From positions 868,001-932,000 of the forward strand of contig NZ_LR594662.1 of assembly GCF_901827175.1 (NCBI RefSeq): DNA of 64,000 nucleotides, in the 5' to 3' direction. Below the pieces are notes generated by a model that saw only the letters and a program-made list of their open reading frames with translations, searched no databases and was not told the origin of the DNA. Numbering within the stretch: the first letter of the stretch is position 1; every line of letters begins with the position of its first letter. Of this stretch, positions 43,512 to 53,000 are shown piece after piece. The position numbers were made by a program, and so were the translations under genes. This DNA comes from Variovorax sp. RA8 (GTDB taxonomy: Bacteria > Pseudomonadota > Gammaproteobacteria > Burkholderiales > Burkholderiaceae_C).

Positions 43512-45114
43512 AACAGACCGGGAAGTGCGGCGCTCGCCGGCGCGGCTCGCGTTGACGACGGCGCTCGCAACTGCATCGGCACTGCTGGTCGTCTTGTACA
43601 TGCTCTCGCCGCCGCGGTGGGAGACCAACGACGACGTCGCCATGTCCATGGTGACGCACGGCTACGGCATCGCTGCGCCGGGCGCACCTCCCTACCTCAT
43701 GTTCTCGAACGTGTTGTGGGGCTACATGGCGCGCAGCATTCCAGCTTTCGGCGGACTGCTGGGCTACTCGACCGCGACGATCGGGGCCCTCTCCATCGCG
43801 TGCGCCGCCGTGACGTACGGGATGCTGCGTCTCGGTGCGGGTTGTGTGCCGAGCCTGGCAGCCGCCGGCCTTCTGTTCGTGCGCCCCATGCTCTTTCCCC
43901 AGTTCACGGTCAACGCGGGCATGCTCATGGTCGCAGCAGCGATCCTCTGGTGCGTGCATTCGGTCGAACGCCCCGCCTGGGCGCTGGCGGCGAGCGCGTT
44001 GCTCGCCCTCCTGAGCTACTTGATTCGGAGTCAGGAGTGTCTGCTCGTGCTGGCGGTCGCCCTTCCGCTTCTTTCCTGGCGCCCGCTGCGATCCAGGCGC
44101 GTGCAGGGGGTCCTGCTGGCAGTCTGCTGTGCCATTGCCGCGGCTGCGATCTTCGATCATCGCGCGTACCAGGCTAAGGAATGGCAAGAGTTCAATGCGC
44201 TCAACCCCGTTCGCGCACGACTGACGGACTTTCGTGCCGGGGAGTCCTTGCGCAAACGCCCGGACATCGTCGAGCGGCATGGCTACAGCCTCAACGATGT
44301 TGCCTTGATGGAAAAGTGGTTCTTCGTCGATCCAGGGATCGCCGATCCGGTAAAGCTGGACGCCATGCTGGCAGAGGCCGGTCCTCTGCCGCGCCAGGAT
44401 CACGCGTGGGCCAATGCGCTGATCAGTCTGAAGGCGCTCGGACATCCATCGCTCTGGGTTTTCGTCGTCGTCGGAGTGCTCGGTGCCATGCTGCGGCCGA
44501 GCCGAGGGTTGTTCATGGCGTGGGCGATCTTCCTCGCAGCGATTGTCGCGATGGGTTTCCTTGGCAGGCCCGGTATCATTCGCGTCTACCTGCCGGTGGT
44601 CAGCCTCCTGGCGATCGCTCCGCTGCTGCAGCGGACTAGCGCTGGCTCGGTTCGCAATCGGGCCCTTTGCGCGGTGCTCCTCCTGGCGGCGGCGGCAAAT
44701 GCTTTCAACGTTCTCTCCGAGTCGAGGTCGACGAACACAGCCGACGCGCACGCGCGCGCCCGCGTCGCCGGGTTCCCTGACTATCCGGTGGTGATCTGGG
44801 GCGGAGGCTTTCCCTTCGAGGCGGTGTACCCGGTCCTCGGCGCCTCGCAGACAGTCTTGGACTACAAGCTTTACGGATTGGGCGTGTCGACGCTGGCGCC
44901 ATTCTCTGTCGCCCGCGCGGAAGACCGCGCGGGCCGAGGCATGATTGCGCGCCTGCTGGCTGGGGAGGGGGTGCCGCTGGTCGCCTCGGACGAGGAAATC
45001 CGCCTGCTTGGCGTTTACTGCCGGGAGCACCACGGTGGACAATTGCAGCAAACCGAAAGACCTCTGAAGGCTGGCGGCGGGCCGAGTCGTTATCGTTGCG
45101 TCCAAGGACGCTGA
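43498..45114 (+). CDS. Polytopic membrane protein, probable glycosyltransferase
   Basis: The 538-aa protein has 9-11 predicted helices. The first outer loop reads WETNDDVAMSMVTHGYG, with paired acidic residues as in GT-C enzymes, and the C-terminal ~120 residues are soluble. No family is certain. It follows the EamA-like gene with an overlap and would be the transferase of this third lipid-sugar module. The start is TTG or the in-frame GTG two codons later. Confidence 0.72.
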   Translation: MRVVETDREVRRSPARLALTTALATASALLVVLYMLSPPRWETNDDVAMSMVTHGYGIAAPGAPPYLMFSNVLWGYMARSIPAFGGLLGYSTATIGALSIACAAVTYGMLRLGAGCVPSLAAAGLLFVRPMLFPQFTVNAGMLMVAAAILWCVHSVERPAWALAASALLALLSYLIRSQECLLVLAVALPLLSWRPLRSRRVQGVLLAVCCAIAAAAIFDHRAYQAKEWQEFNALNPVRARLTDFRAGESLRKRPDIVERHGYSLNDVALMEKWFFVDPGIADPVKLDAMLAEAGPLPRQDHAWANALISLKALGHPSLWVFVVVGVLGAMLRPSRGLFMAWAIFLAAIVAMGFLGRPGIIRVYLPVVSLLAIAPLLQRTSAGSVRNRALCAVLLLAAAANAFNVLSESRSTNTADAHARARVAGFPDYPVVIWGGGFPFEAVYPVLGASQTVLDYKLYGLGVSTLAPFSVARAEDRAGRGMIARLLAGEGVPLVASDEEIRLLGVYCREHHGGQLQQTERPLKAGGGPSRYRCVQGR

Positions 45115-45153
45115 CGCGGCACCGGATCGGTCGCCAGCAAGCAAACAATCGAT

Positions 45154-46302
45154 ATGGCAAACAGCAAGATTCCCTTCAATTGGCCGTACATGACGGGCAA
45201 GGAGCTTTACTACATCGCCGAGTCGCACTTCAACGGCCGGCTGGCAGGAGACGGGCTGTTCACGAGCCGCTGCCACCGATGGATCGAAGAGCGCACCGGC
45301 TGCAGCAAGGCGCTGCTCACGCATTCGTGCACTGCGGCGCTGGAGATGGCGGCGCTGCTGATGGATGTGAAGCCGGGCGACGAGATCATCATGCCGTCCT
45401 ACACGTTCGTATCGACGGCCAACGCATTCGTGCTGAGGGGTGGCGTCCCTGTGTTTGTCGACATCCGCGCCGACACCCTGAACATCGACGAGTCGCTCAT
45501 CGAGGCGGCGATCACCCCTCGCACCCGCGGCATCGCGGTGGTTCACTATGCAGGCGTAGCCTGCGAGATGGACGCGATCATGGCCATCGCCGAACGGCAT
45601 GGACTGACGGTGGTCGAGGACGCCGCCCAGGGTGTCATGGCGAGCTACAAGGGCAGGCCCCTGGGCAGCATCGGCCAACTGGGGGCCTACAGCTTCCACG
45701 AAACCAAGAACGTGATCTCCGGGGAGGGCGGGGCGCTGCTCGTCAACGACCCCGCCCTGGTCCAGATGGCGGAGATCATCCGCGAGAAGGGCACCGACCG
45801 CAGTCGCTTCTTCAGGGGCGAGGTGGACAAGTACACGTGGCAGTCGGTCGGGTCCTCCTTTCTCCCGGGCGAACTGATCGCCGCCTTCCTGTGGGCGCAG
45901 TTCGAGGAGGCCGAGCGCATCACGCAGATGCGCATGGATGCCTGGGACCGCTACCACGTCCTTGTGGAGCATCTGGAGACAGCCGGGGCTCTCCGGCGGC
46001 CGCGGGTGCCCGAGGGTTGCCGGCACAACGCCCACATGTACTACGTGGTGCTTACGCCTCGGATCGATCGGCAGAAGGTGCTGGACGCGCTCAAGCGGGC
46101 CGACATTGCGGCTGTCTTCCATTACGTTCCGTTGCACTCCTCGCCGGCGGGACGCCGCTATGGCAGGGCCCACGGCACATTGGATGTCACCGATCGCCAA
46201 TCCGAATCCCTCATCCGCCTCCCTCTCTGGGTGGGGCTGACGCGGGAAATGCAAGATGGCGTCGTCCAGGTGCTGGCAGACGCGATCTCAGCGCAATCCT
46301 GA
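45154..46302 (+). CDS. wecE: dTDP-4-amino-4,6-dideoxygalactose transaminase
   Basis: The 382-aa PLP enzyme is close to E. coli WecE/RffA along its length (TASLEMAALL-like CTAALEMAALL, MPSYTFVSTANAFVLRGG, VHYAGVACEMDAIMA, EDAAQGVMASYKGR). The PLP Lys185 is in SFHETKN. It should aminate dTDP-4-keto-6-deoxyglucose from RfbA/B to dTDP-Fuc4N. It lies 39 bases after the polytopic protein gene and closes that unit. Confidence 0.93.
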   Translation: MANSKIPFNWPYMTGKELYYIAESHFNGRLAGDGLFTSRCHRWIEERTGCSKALLTHSCTAALEMAALLMDVKPGDEIIMPSYTFVSTANAFVLRGGVPVFVDIRADTLNIDESLIEAAITPRTRGIAVVHYAGVACEMDAIMAIAERHGLTVVEDAAQGVMASYKGRPLGSIGQLGAYSFHETKNVISGEGGALLVNDPALVQMAEIIREKGTDRSRFFRGEVDKYTWQSVGSSFLPGELIAAFLWAQFEEAERITQMRMDAWDRYHVLVEHLETAGALRRPRVPEGCRHNAHMYYVVLTPRIDRQKVLDALKRADIAAVFHYVPLHSSPAGRRYGRAHGTLDVTDRQSESLIRLPLWVGLTREMQDGVVQVLADAISAQS

Positions 46303-46496
46303 GGGCGCTTTCGCAGCCTGTTCAGGGCGGCCGTGGCGGCGCGTGCGCGCAAGCCGCGGTTGGAGATTGCGCTAAAGTGCGCGATTGGTTGCCGCCATCT
46401 CGGACAAGTGACGCTCGCGCGGCCCGGCCTGACAGGCTTTCCCCTCGCCGACCCAGTCGACCACTTCCTACATAGAACCTCGAGCCCCAATTTCAG

Positions 46497-47549
46497 ATGC
46501 AAACGCCATTCAGCAACAAAACCTTATTGATTACAGGCGGGACGGGGTCCTTCGGTAACGCCGTCATCAAGCGCTTTCTCCAGACGGACATCGGTGAGAT
46601 CCGGATTTTCAGCCGGGACGAGAAAAAGCAGGACGACATGCGCAAGCGTTACAACAACGCCAAGCTCAAGTTCTACATCGGCGATGTGCGCGATGCGCAC
46701 GGCCTGGCCGCCGCCATGCGCGGCGTCGATTACGTGTTCCACGCGGCCGCCCTCAAGCAGGTCCCGTCGTGCGAATTCCATCCGATGCAGGCGGTTCGCA
46801 CCAACGTGCTGGGCGGCGAGAACGTCCTCGAGGCCGCGGTCGCCGCGGGCGTCAAGCGGGTTGTGTGCCTGAGCACCGACAAGGCGGTCTATCCCATCAA
46901 CGCCATGGGCATCAGCAAGGCAATGATGGAGAAGGTCATGGTGGCCGCGAGTCGAAACCTCGAAGGCACCGCGACCGTGATCTGCGGCACGCGCTACGGC
47001 AACGTGATGGCCTCCCGTGGGTCGGTCATTCCGCTGTTCGTGCAGCAGGTCCTCGACGGCCAGGACATCACGATCACTGACCCGGACATGACGCGCTTCA
47101 TGATGACGCTGGCGGACGCGGTCGACCTGGTTCTCTACGCCTTCGAGCACGGGCAGAACGGGGACATCTTCGTCCAGAAGTCGCCTGCCGCGACCATGGA
47201 AGTCCTCAGCCAGGCCATCCTGGACCTGATGGGGAAGAAGGACCATCCCATTGCCATCATCGGGTCGCGGCATGGCGAGAAGCTGTTTGAGTCGCTGCTC
47301 AGCAAGGAGGAGCGCGCCTGCGCGGAAGACCTTGGCGACTACTTCCGTGTGCCGCCGGACGGACGCGACCTGAACTATGCGAAGTTTGTCGAGCAGGGCG
47401 AAAGCCGCATCACGCGAGCCCTTCACGGCGAGGAGTACAACTCGCACAACACCACGCGCCTGGACGTCGAGGGCATGAAGCAACTGCTTCTGAGGCTCGA
47501 GTTCATGCAAAAGGTCGCTCGCGGCGAGCCAGCCGTGCTGGAAGGGTGA
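46497..47549 (+). CDS. capE: UDP-GlcNAc 4,6-dehydratase/5-epimerase (CapE/WbjB type)
   Basis: The 350-aa SDR enzyme has TGGTGSFGNAVI near the N-terminus, HAAALKQVPSCEFHP, and LSTDKAVYPINAMGISKAMME, the CapE/FlaA1-like active-site pattern with Met in place of the usual Tyr. It is the first step from UDP-GlcNAc to UDP-L-FucNAc. The neighbours supply the next two enzymes in order. FlaA1/PseB-like activity is less likely because of those neighbours. The 194-base gap upstream holds nothing I recognise. Confidence 0.93.
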   Translation: MQTPFSNKTLLITGGTGSFGNAVIKRFLQTDIGEIRIFSRDEKKQDDMRKRYNNAKLKFYIGDVRDAHGLAAAMRGVDYVFHAAALKQVPSCEFHPMQAVRTNVLGGENVLEAAVAAGVKRVVCLSTDKAVYPINAMGISKAMMEKVMVAASRNLEGTATVICGTRYGNVMASRGSVIPLFVQQVLDGQDITITDPDMTRFMMTLADAVDLVLYAFEHGQNGDIFVQKSPAATMEVLSQAILDLMGKKDHPIAIIGSRHGEKLFESLLSKEERACAEDLGDYFRVPPDGRDLNYAKFVEQGESRITRALHGEEYNSHNTTRLDVEGMKQLLLRLEFMQKVARGEPAVLEG

Positions 47550-47553
47550 TCCG

Positions 47554-48681
47554 GTGAAGGTGCTCATCACGGGTGCCGGCGGTTTTGTCGGCAAGAATCT
47601 CCGCCTGGCGCTCTCCGAGCGCAAGGACGTGGAGGTTGTCGCTTTCGAATCCGGTGACAGCGTCTCGAAGCTGCCGGAACTGCTGCGCGGCGTGGCGTTC
47701 GTGTTCCACCTCGCGGGGATCAATCGGCCGCAGGACCCGAAGGAGTTCACCACCGGAAACCTCGAGCTGACGCAATCGCTGTGCGACGCGGTTGCCAGGG
47801 AGATCGAGGCGAGCGGCAGGAAGATCCCCTTTGTCCTGACCTCTTCCATCCAGGCTGAACGGGACAACGCCTACGGGCAGAGCAAGCGCGGAGCGGAGCA
47901 GGCTGTCTTCGCCGCCGCGAAGCGCCATGGATTCCCGGCGCATGTCTTTCGCCTTCCCAATGTGTTCGGCAAATGGTGCCGTCCGAACTACAACTCAGCC
48001 GTGGCCACCTTCTGCCACAACATCGCCCGCGGGCTGCCGATCGAGGTGCGCGATCCGGCAGCGCCTCTGACGCTCGTCTACATCGACGACCTCGTGGCGC
48101 GTTTCATTGAATTGCTCGACGGCGCCAACGCTTCGCTGGATGCTGCCGGCTTCGCAACGATGACGCCCCAGTACTCGACCACCGTGGGCGAGGTGGCGGA
48201 GCTCATCGTCCGCTTCAAGGAAAGCCGGAAGACCCTGGTGACCGAGCGCGTCGGGACGGGGCTCGTGCGGGCCTTGTATTCGACCTATGTCAGCTACCTG
48301 CCAGTGGATGCGTTCAAGTACGGCGTCCCGCGCCATGGGGACGCGCGTGGTGTGTTCGTGGAAATGCTCAGAACGCCTGACAGCGGCCAGTTCTCCTATT
48401 TCACCGCCCATCCGGGAATAACCCGTGGCGGCCACTACCACCACAGCAAGACCGAGAAGTTCCTGGTCATCAAGGGCCATGCGCGCTTCAAGTTTCGCCA
48501 CATGCAAACCGGCGAGACTTACGAGTTGACCACCAACGGCGACGAGGCCGAGATCGTCGAGACCGCGCCGGGCTGGACACACGACATTACCAACATCGGG
48601 CAGGACGAGATGATCGTCATGCTGTGGGCGAATGAGCTCTTTGACCGCGCCAAGCCAGACACCTACGCCAGTCCGCTCTGA
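47554..48681 (+). CDS. capF: UDP-2-acetamido-2,6-dideoxy-hexulose reductase (CapF/WbjC type)
   Basis: The 375-aa protein is bifunctional in layout. The N-terminal SDR domain has ITGAGGFVGKNL and HLAGINRPQD, with Tyr-Lys in AYGQSKRGAE. The C-terminal cupin has GVFVEMLRTPDSGQFSYFTAHPG and RGGHYHHSKTEKFLV, the metal-binding His cluster. This is CapF, the second enzyme toward UDP-L-FucNAc. The GTG start has GAAGGG just upstream. Confidence 0.94.
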   Translation: MKVLITGAGGFVGKNLRLALSERKDVEVVAFESGDSVSKLPELLRGVAFVFHLAGINRPQDPKEFTTGNLELTQSLCDAVAREIEASGRKIPFVLTSSIQAERDNAYGQSKRGAEQAVFAAAKRHGFPAHVFRLPNVFGKWCRPNYNSAVATFCHNIARGLPIEVRDPAAPLTLVYIDDLVARFIELLDGANASLDAAGFATMTPQYSTTVGEVAELIVRFKESRKTLVTERVGTGLVRALYSTYVSYLPVDAFKYGVPRHGDARGVFVEMLRTPDSGQFSYFTAHPGITRGGHYHHSKTEKFLVIKGHARFKFRHMQTGETYELTTNGDEAEIVETAPGWTHDITNIGQDEMIVMLWANELFDRAKPDTYASPL

Positions 48682-48692
48682 CACTCTGAGTT

Positions 48693-49829
48693 ATGAAGAA
48701 GCTGAAAGTCATGTCGGTGGTCGGCACGCGACCCGAGATCATTCGTTTGTCCCGTGTGTTCGCCGCGCTGGACGAACACTGCGAACACGTGCTGGTCCAC
48801 ACGGGGCAGAATTACGACTATGAGTTGAACCAGGTCTTCTTCGATGACCTGAAGCTGCGCAAGCCGGATCATTTCCTGAACAGCGCAACCGGCAGCACGA
48901 GCGCGGCGCATACCATCGGCAATCTCATCATCGAGGTCGATCGCGTGCTGGCAGAAGTGCAGCCCGAGGCGATGCTGGTGCTTGGCGATACCAATAGTTG
49001 CCTTTCGGTGATTCCCGCCAAGCGACGCAAGATTCCAATCTTCCACATGGAAGCCGGCAATCGGTGCTTCGATCTGCGGGTGCCGGAAGAGATCAATCGC
49101 CGAATAGTCGATCACACTGCCGACATCAATCTCACCTACAGCACGATTGCGCGCGACTACCTGCTGCGAGAGGGATTGCCGCCCGACCAGGTGATCAAGA
49201 CCGGCAGTCCCATGTATGAGGTGCTGCACCATTACATGCCCCAGATCCAGGCTTCCGACGTGCTGCAGCGCCTGGGCCTGACCGAGGGCAACTTCTTCGT
49301 GGTCAGTGCGCATCGCGAGGAGAACATCGAGTCAGAAGGCTCATTCGGCAAGCTGGTCTCCACCTTGAATGCGATTGCCGAAGACCACGACCTGCCCGTG
49401 ATCGTTTCCACGCACCCCCGAACGCAGAAGCGAGTCCAGGCCACATCGACCAGCTTTCACCCTCAGGTCCGCCTCCTGAAGCCTCTCGGCTTCCACGACT
49501 ACGTGAAGCTGCAGATGTCCGCCAAGGCCGTCCTTTCGGACAGCGGCACCATCAATGAAGAGTCCTCCATCCTGAACTTCCCGGCCCTCAACCTGCGCGA
49601 GGCGCATGAGCGGCCCGAGGGCATGGAGGAGGCCGCCGTCATGATGGTGGGGCTCGGCGTCGAGCGCGTCCGCCAAGGCTTGGCTGTCCTGAGTTCGCAA
49701 CTACGGGGCGCCGATCGCAGCTTGCGCCTGGTCGCCGACTACAGCATGCCCAACGTTTCCGACAAGGTGCTTCGGATCATCCACAGCTATGTGGACTACG
49801 TGAACCGGGTAGTGTGGAAGAAATATTAA
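48693..49829 (+). CDS. capG: UDP-N-acetylglucosamine 2-epimerase-type enzyme (CapG/WbjD)
   Basis: The 378-aa epimerase has the family motifs VVGTRPEIIRLSRV, HTGQNYDYELN, LVLGDTNSCL, HMEAGNRCFDLRVPEEINRRIVDH and SAHREENIES. Following CapE and CapF, it should be the C2-epimerase that makes UDP-L-FucNAc rather than the general WecB. It ends the three-gene unit. Confidence 0.93.
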   Translation: MKKLKVMSVVGTRPEIIRLSRVFAALDEHCEHVLVHTGQNYDYELNQVFFDDLKLRKPDHFLNSATGSTSAAHTIGNLIIEVDRVLAEVQPEAMLVLGDTNSCLSVIPAKRRKIPIFHMEAGNRCFDLRVPEEINRRIVDHTADINLTYSTIARDYLLREGLPPDQVIKTGSPMYEVLHHYMPQIQASDVLQRLGLTEGNFFVVSAHREENIESEGSFGKLVSTLNAIAEDHDLPVIVSTHPRTQKRVQATSTSFHPQVRLLKPLGFHDYVKLQMSAKAVLSDSGTINEESSILNFPALNLREAHERPEGMEEAAVMMVGLGVERVRQGLAVLSSQLRGADRSLRLVADYSMPNVSDKVLRIIHSYVDYVNRVVWKKY

Positions 49830-49905
49830 GCAGCGTCGGGTCCGACTCGGGGCTTCCAATAATTGCAGCGGGGTAGCTTGATCGCCTCGCATCCCTCGGT
49901 CCGCT

Positions 49906-49949
49906 TTGACACAAACTGGCGATTTCATCTCAGCGCCTGTTTGCGTCAA
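49906..49949. promoter_or_regulatory. Long imperfect hairpin in the gap before the GT41-like gene
   Basis: Two 16-base arms pair at 14 positions (TTGACACAAACTGGCG and CGCCTGTTTGCGTCAA) around a 12-base loop. No T-tract follows. It may be the capEFG terminator, an operator or an mRNA structure. The left arm also contains a TTGACA that could be a -35 box, but no matching -10 is seen. Confidence 0.5.
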
Positions 49950-50002
49950 GGGGATCGCTGAAAGAACAATGGTCAAAATCGGCACATCGACAGGCCCGTA
50001 CC

Positions 50003-53000
50003 ATGAAATTTAAAGCATTCATCAATCGGCTGCTGTCCGGTTCCCGGAGCGCGCAAGACCAATGGGTGCAGGCCGACCTGGCTGCCGCCAATGGAAACCC
50101 ATCGGAAGCTCTTGCAATCTACCGCGACCTGGCCAGCATCACGCCGCGCAGCGCCGATGACTATTGCTATTCCGGCCTTTCACAACTGAGGCTGGGCGAG
50201 CCGAAGCGTGGGATCGAAAATCTGGAAGCGGGCTTGGGAAAGTTTCCGGAGGATCGGCGGTTGCTCGAGCACTACGTGCGCACCTGTTCCGAGCTCGGGC
50301 AGATCAATCGCGCGATTCAACGGTTCACGAATGGCACGACGAGCAAAGCGGGGGCATGCGAAACGCTTTTCGCCCAGGTCCCGCATTCGAACGTCCAAGT
50401 CAGTCTTATTGAGTATTGCCTCAACAATGCTATGACAGAACTCGCGGACGCGAGGTTCCAATCCGTCCAGGAGAATCTCAGCGACACCACATCGGCTTGG
50501 CGGCTAGCCGATGCGCTGCTGCAGAACCGGCGCAGCAAGGAGGCCGAAGTCATCTATCGGCGACTCGCAGTCCGCCCGGCTGAAAATTCAGAAGCCGTCA
50601 TGCATTCCGCACTCGCGGAATACAGATTGCATAATCCTGGTCGAGCGGTCGACCTGCTAGAGAAAGGGCTGGCAGACTATCCCGCGGCGCACAATCTGCG
50701 CGAGCACATGGTTCGGATCTGCTCCGAGTTGGGACAGATGGATCGGGTCACCCGTGTGCTGGTGCCGAACGCGGCCAATGAGACGCAGGCTTGCGAAGCA
50801 CTCTTTGATGCATACAAGGATCCGCAGATCCAGGTCAATCTCATCGGTTACTGTCTCCGCAGTGGATTGATCGAGCTCGCTGAACGCAAGATCCGCTCTG
50901 CCATCGAGGACATCGTGGACAGCGAAGCACTTTGGAAGCTTTCCGATCTCCTTTTGCAGAACGGACGGACAGGAGACGCGGAGGCGATCTATCGTCACCT
51001 GACTACGCAGCAGGCCAGCAGTCCGGAAAGCGCGATGTACGCCGGCCTCGCCGCATACCGGCTCAGAAATCCGGAACAAGCTGCCGACTTGCTGGAGGCG
51101 GGCCTCGAAAAATTCCCGAAGGCCGAGCAACTGATGGGGCATTTCGCGCGCATCTGCATTGAGATCCACAAGGTGAGTCGTGTCGCCCGCTTCGTGGCGC
51201 CAGAAGCCAAGACTGAAGCCGATGTTTGCGAGGTTCTTTTTGAAAAATTCGTCCATTCACCCGTTCAGGTCAGCCTTATTGAATACTGCGCAAAAAATGG
51301 TCTGGCAGAGCTTGCAGAGCAGAAGCTGATATTTGTGCAGCAAACCTCCAGGGATGCGACCACGCTCTGGAATGTTGCGGAATTGCTGGCGAAACTTGGC
51401 CGACGCAATGAAGCAGCCGAGATCTACAAGGCGTTGGTTGCACGTGATGTTGAGAGTGCCGAGGACTACTACTATTCATCCTTGGCATCGCTCAGGCTCG
51501 ATGATTTCATCAAATGCCTCGAAACTCTTGAAAATGGACAACAAAGGTACCCCGCGGACGGCGACATGTCGGCGTTGTACATGCAGGTATGCGCTCGTCG
51601 TCTGGAATATGATCGCTACCTGAGGTTTGTCGAGAATTCAGGATCCATGGCTCGCTCGTCGGCTCTGTCGATGCTGGATTTCTATCACTGGTTCAGCAAG
51701 CGCGCGCCCGTTGATTTCGTCGTCAATTTCAAGGAACTCGAATCAATGCTCCCCGCCGGCATGGTCGATACCTTGAGAAAACGCTTCATCCTGTTTCTTC
51801 GAGAAAATCCGCAGCCGATGGAATTGGCCCGGATTTTAGTGTTTTTTACGAAATATCTCGATCTCAGTGCTGATTTCGCTGCCGAGATACTGAACACAAT
51901 TCTTGATTCTCACAGGGCCGACAATGAGCAGTTCAGGGCAGATGAGAGGGCGCTGCGCATTCTTCATGACCTCTCTCCCCCGATGATCCCCCACTATCAG
52001 ATGGATCCTGGATGGGTGCTGCGTCAATTCATTTTTGCCAGTCAGTCCTTGGCGGAAAGTCCAATCGAACTCACGAATCCGATTGTCGACATGACCATCA
52101 ATTGGATGCCGTGGCAGTTGCTTTTCTGTCAGGCGAAGCCAGAGTTGTATGGTGAGGCGATGGCCGCGCTTGAAAAGATGGTTTTCAAGACTTGGCCGAA
52201 GTTGAACTTTGTCGCACCGCACATCGGCCGCAGGTTCGCTGCCACCGGCGAGAAACGAAATAAGATCCGCGTTGGCTTCAATGTCCACGATTCGATGCCA
52301 ATGATGTCGGGGCTGCTGACGCAATTGAATCCGGACATCTTCGATACGGTATTCCTGCGTCCCGGAAAGCCGGGACAGACACCGGCTGCGAAGAGCTGGG
52401 TCGAACGTGCGGGAAAGACTGTCGAATTTTCCGATCTCGACACGTACGCGGCAGTCGAAACGATTGCAAGCCAAGAGTTGGACATCATCGTAGCCGGTCC
52501 AGCCATCGCCACATCTTTTTATCCAATGATGGCCAAGCTCGCGCCCCTCCAGATGATCTTGCTGGAACCGAACTGGACCGACGGGCTGACGAATTCGGAT
52601 TACTACATTTCGTGGCGACAAGCCGAGCCCGAGGATCCAGCCGCCTACTACAAGACCGCTGTCTCATTCCTCGAGCACCCTCCTTACTGGATAGAAAAGC
52701 CGGCGCTATCCAGCAATGCCTGGCCAGTACCTCCAGCGATACGGGCCGAAGTCCGACGGCGCTTGCTGAACTGCGGTCCTGACGTCCGTGTCTATCTTTG
52801 CGCCAACACGCCTCCCAAGGTTCATCCGGAGATGGACGAGATTTTTCGCGACCTGCTGGAGCGCGACGGATCCGGCGTCCTGGTATTCCTGCGCGCGGAG
52901 TACAAGAACCTCAAGATCAGGTTGCGGGAAAAACTTGGGAAAAGTTTTGAAAGGGTCATATTCCTGCCTGCGCTCAGCAAGGATGATGCACATTTGCTGC

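Noticed and set aside
43444..46254. A 936-codon minus-strand open frame opposite the polytopic gene and wecE
   Set aside because: WecE and the membrane protein are clearly coding on the plus strand. The opposite frame is rich in His, Arg and Gln with no recognisable segment.
46303..46496. Gap before capE searched for a promoter or small gene
   Set aside because: Short TTG/TAAAGT-like pieces have wrong spacing. No ribosome site with a plausible small frame was found.
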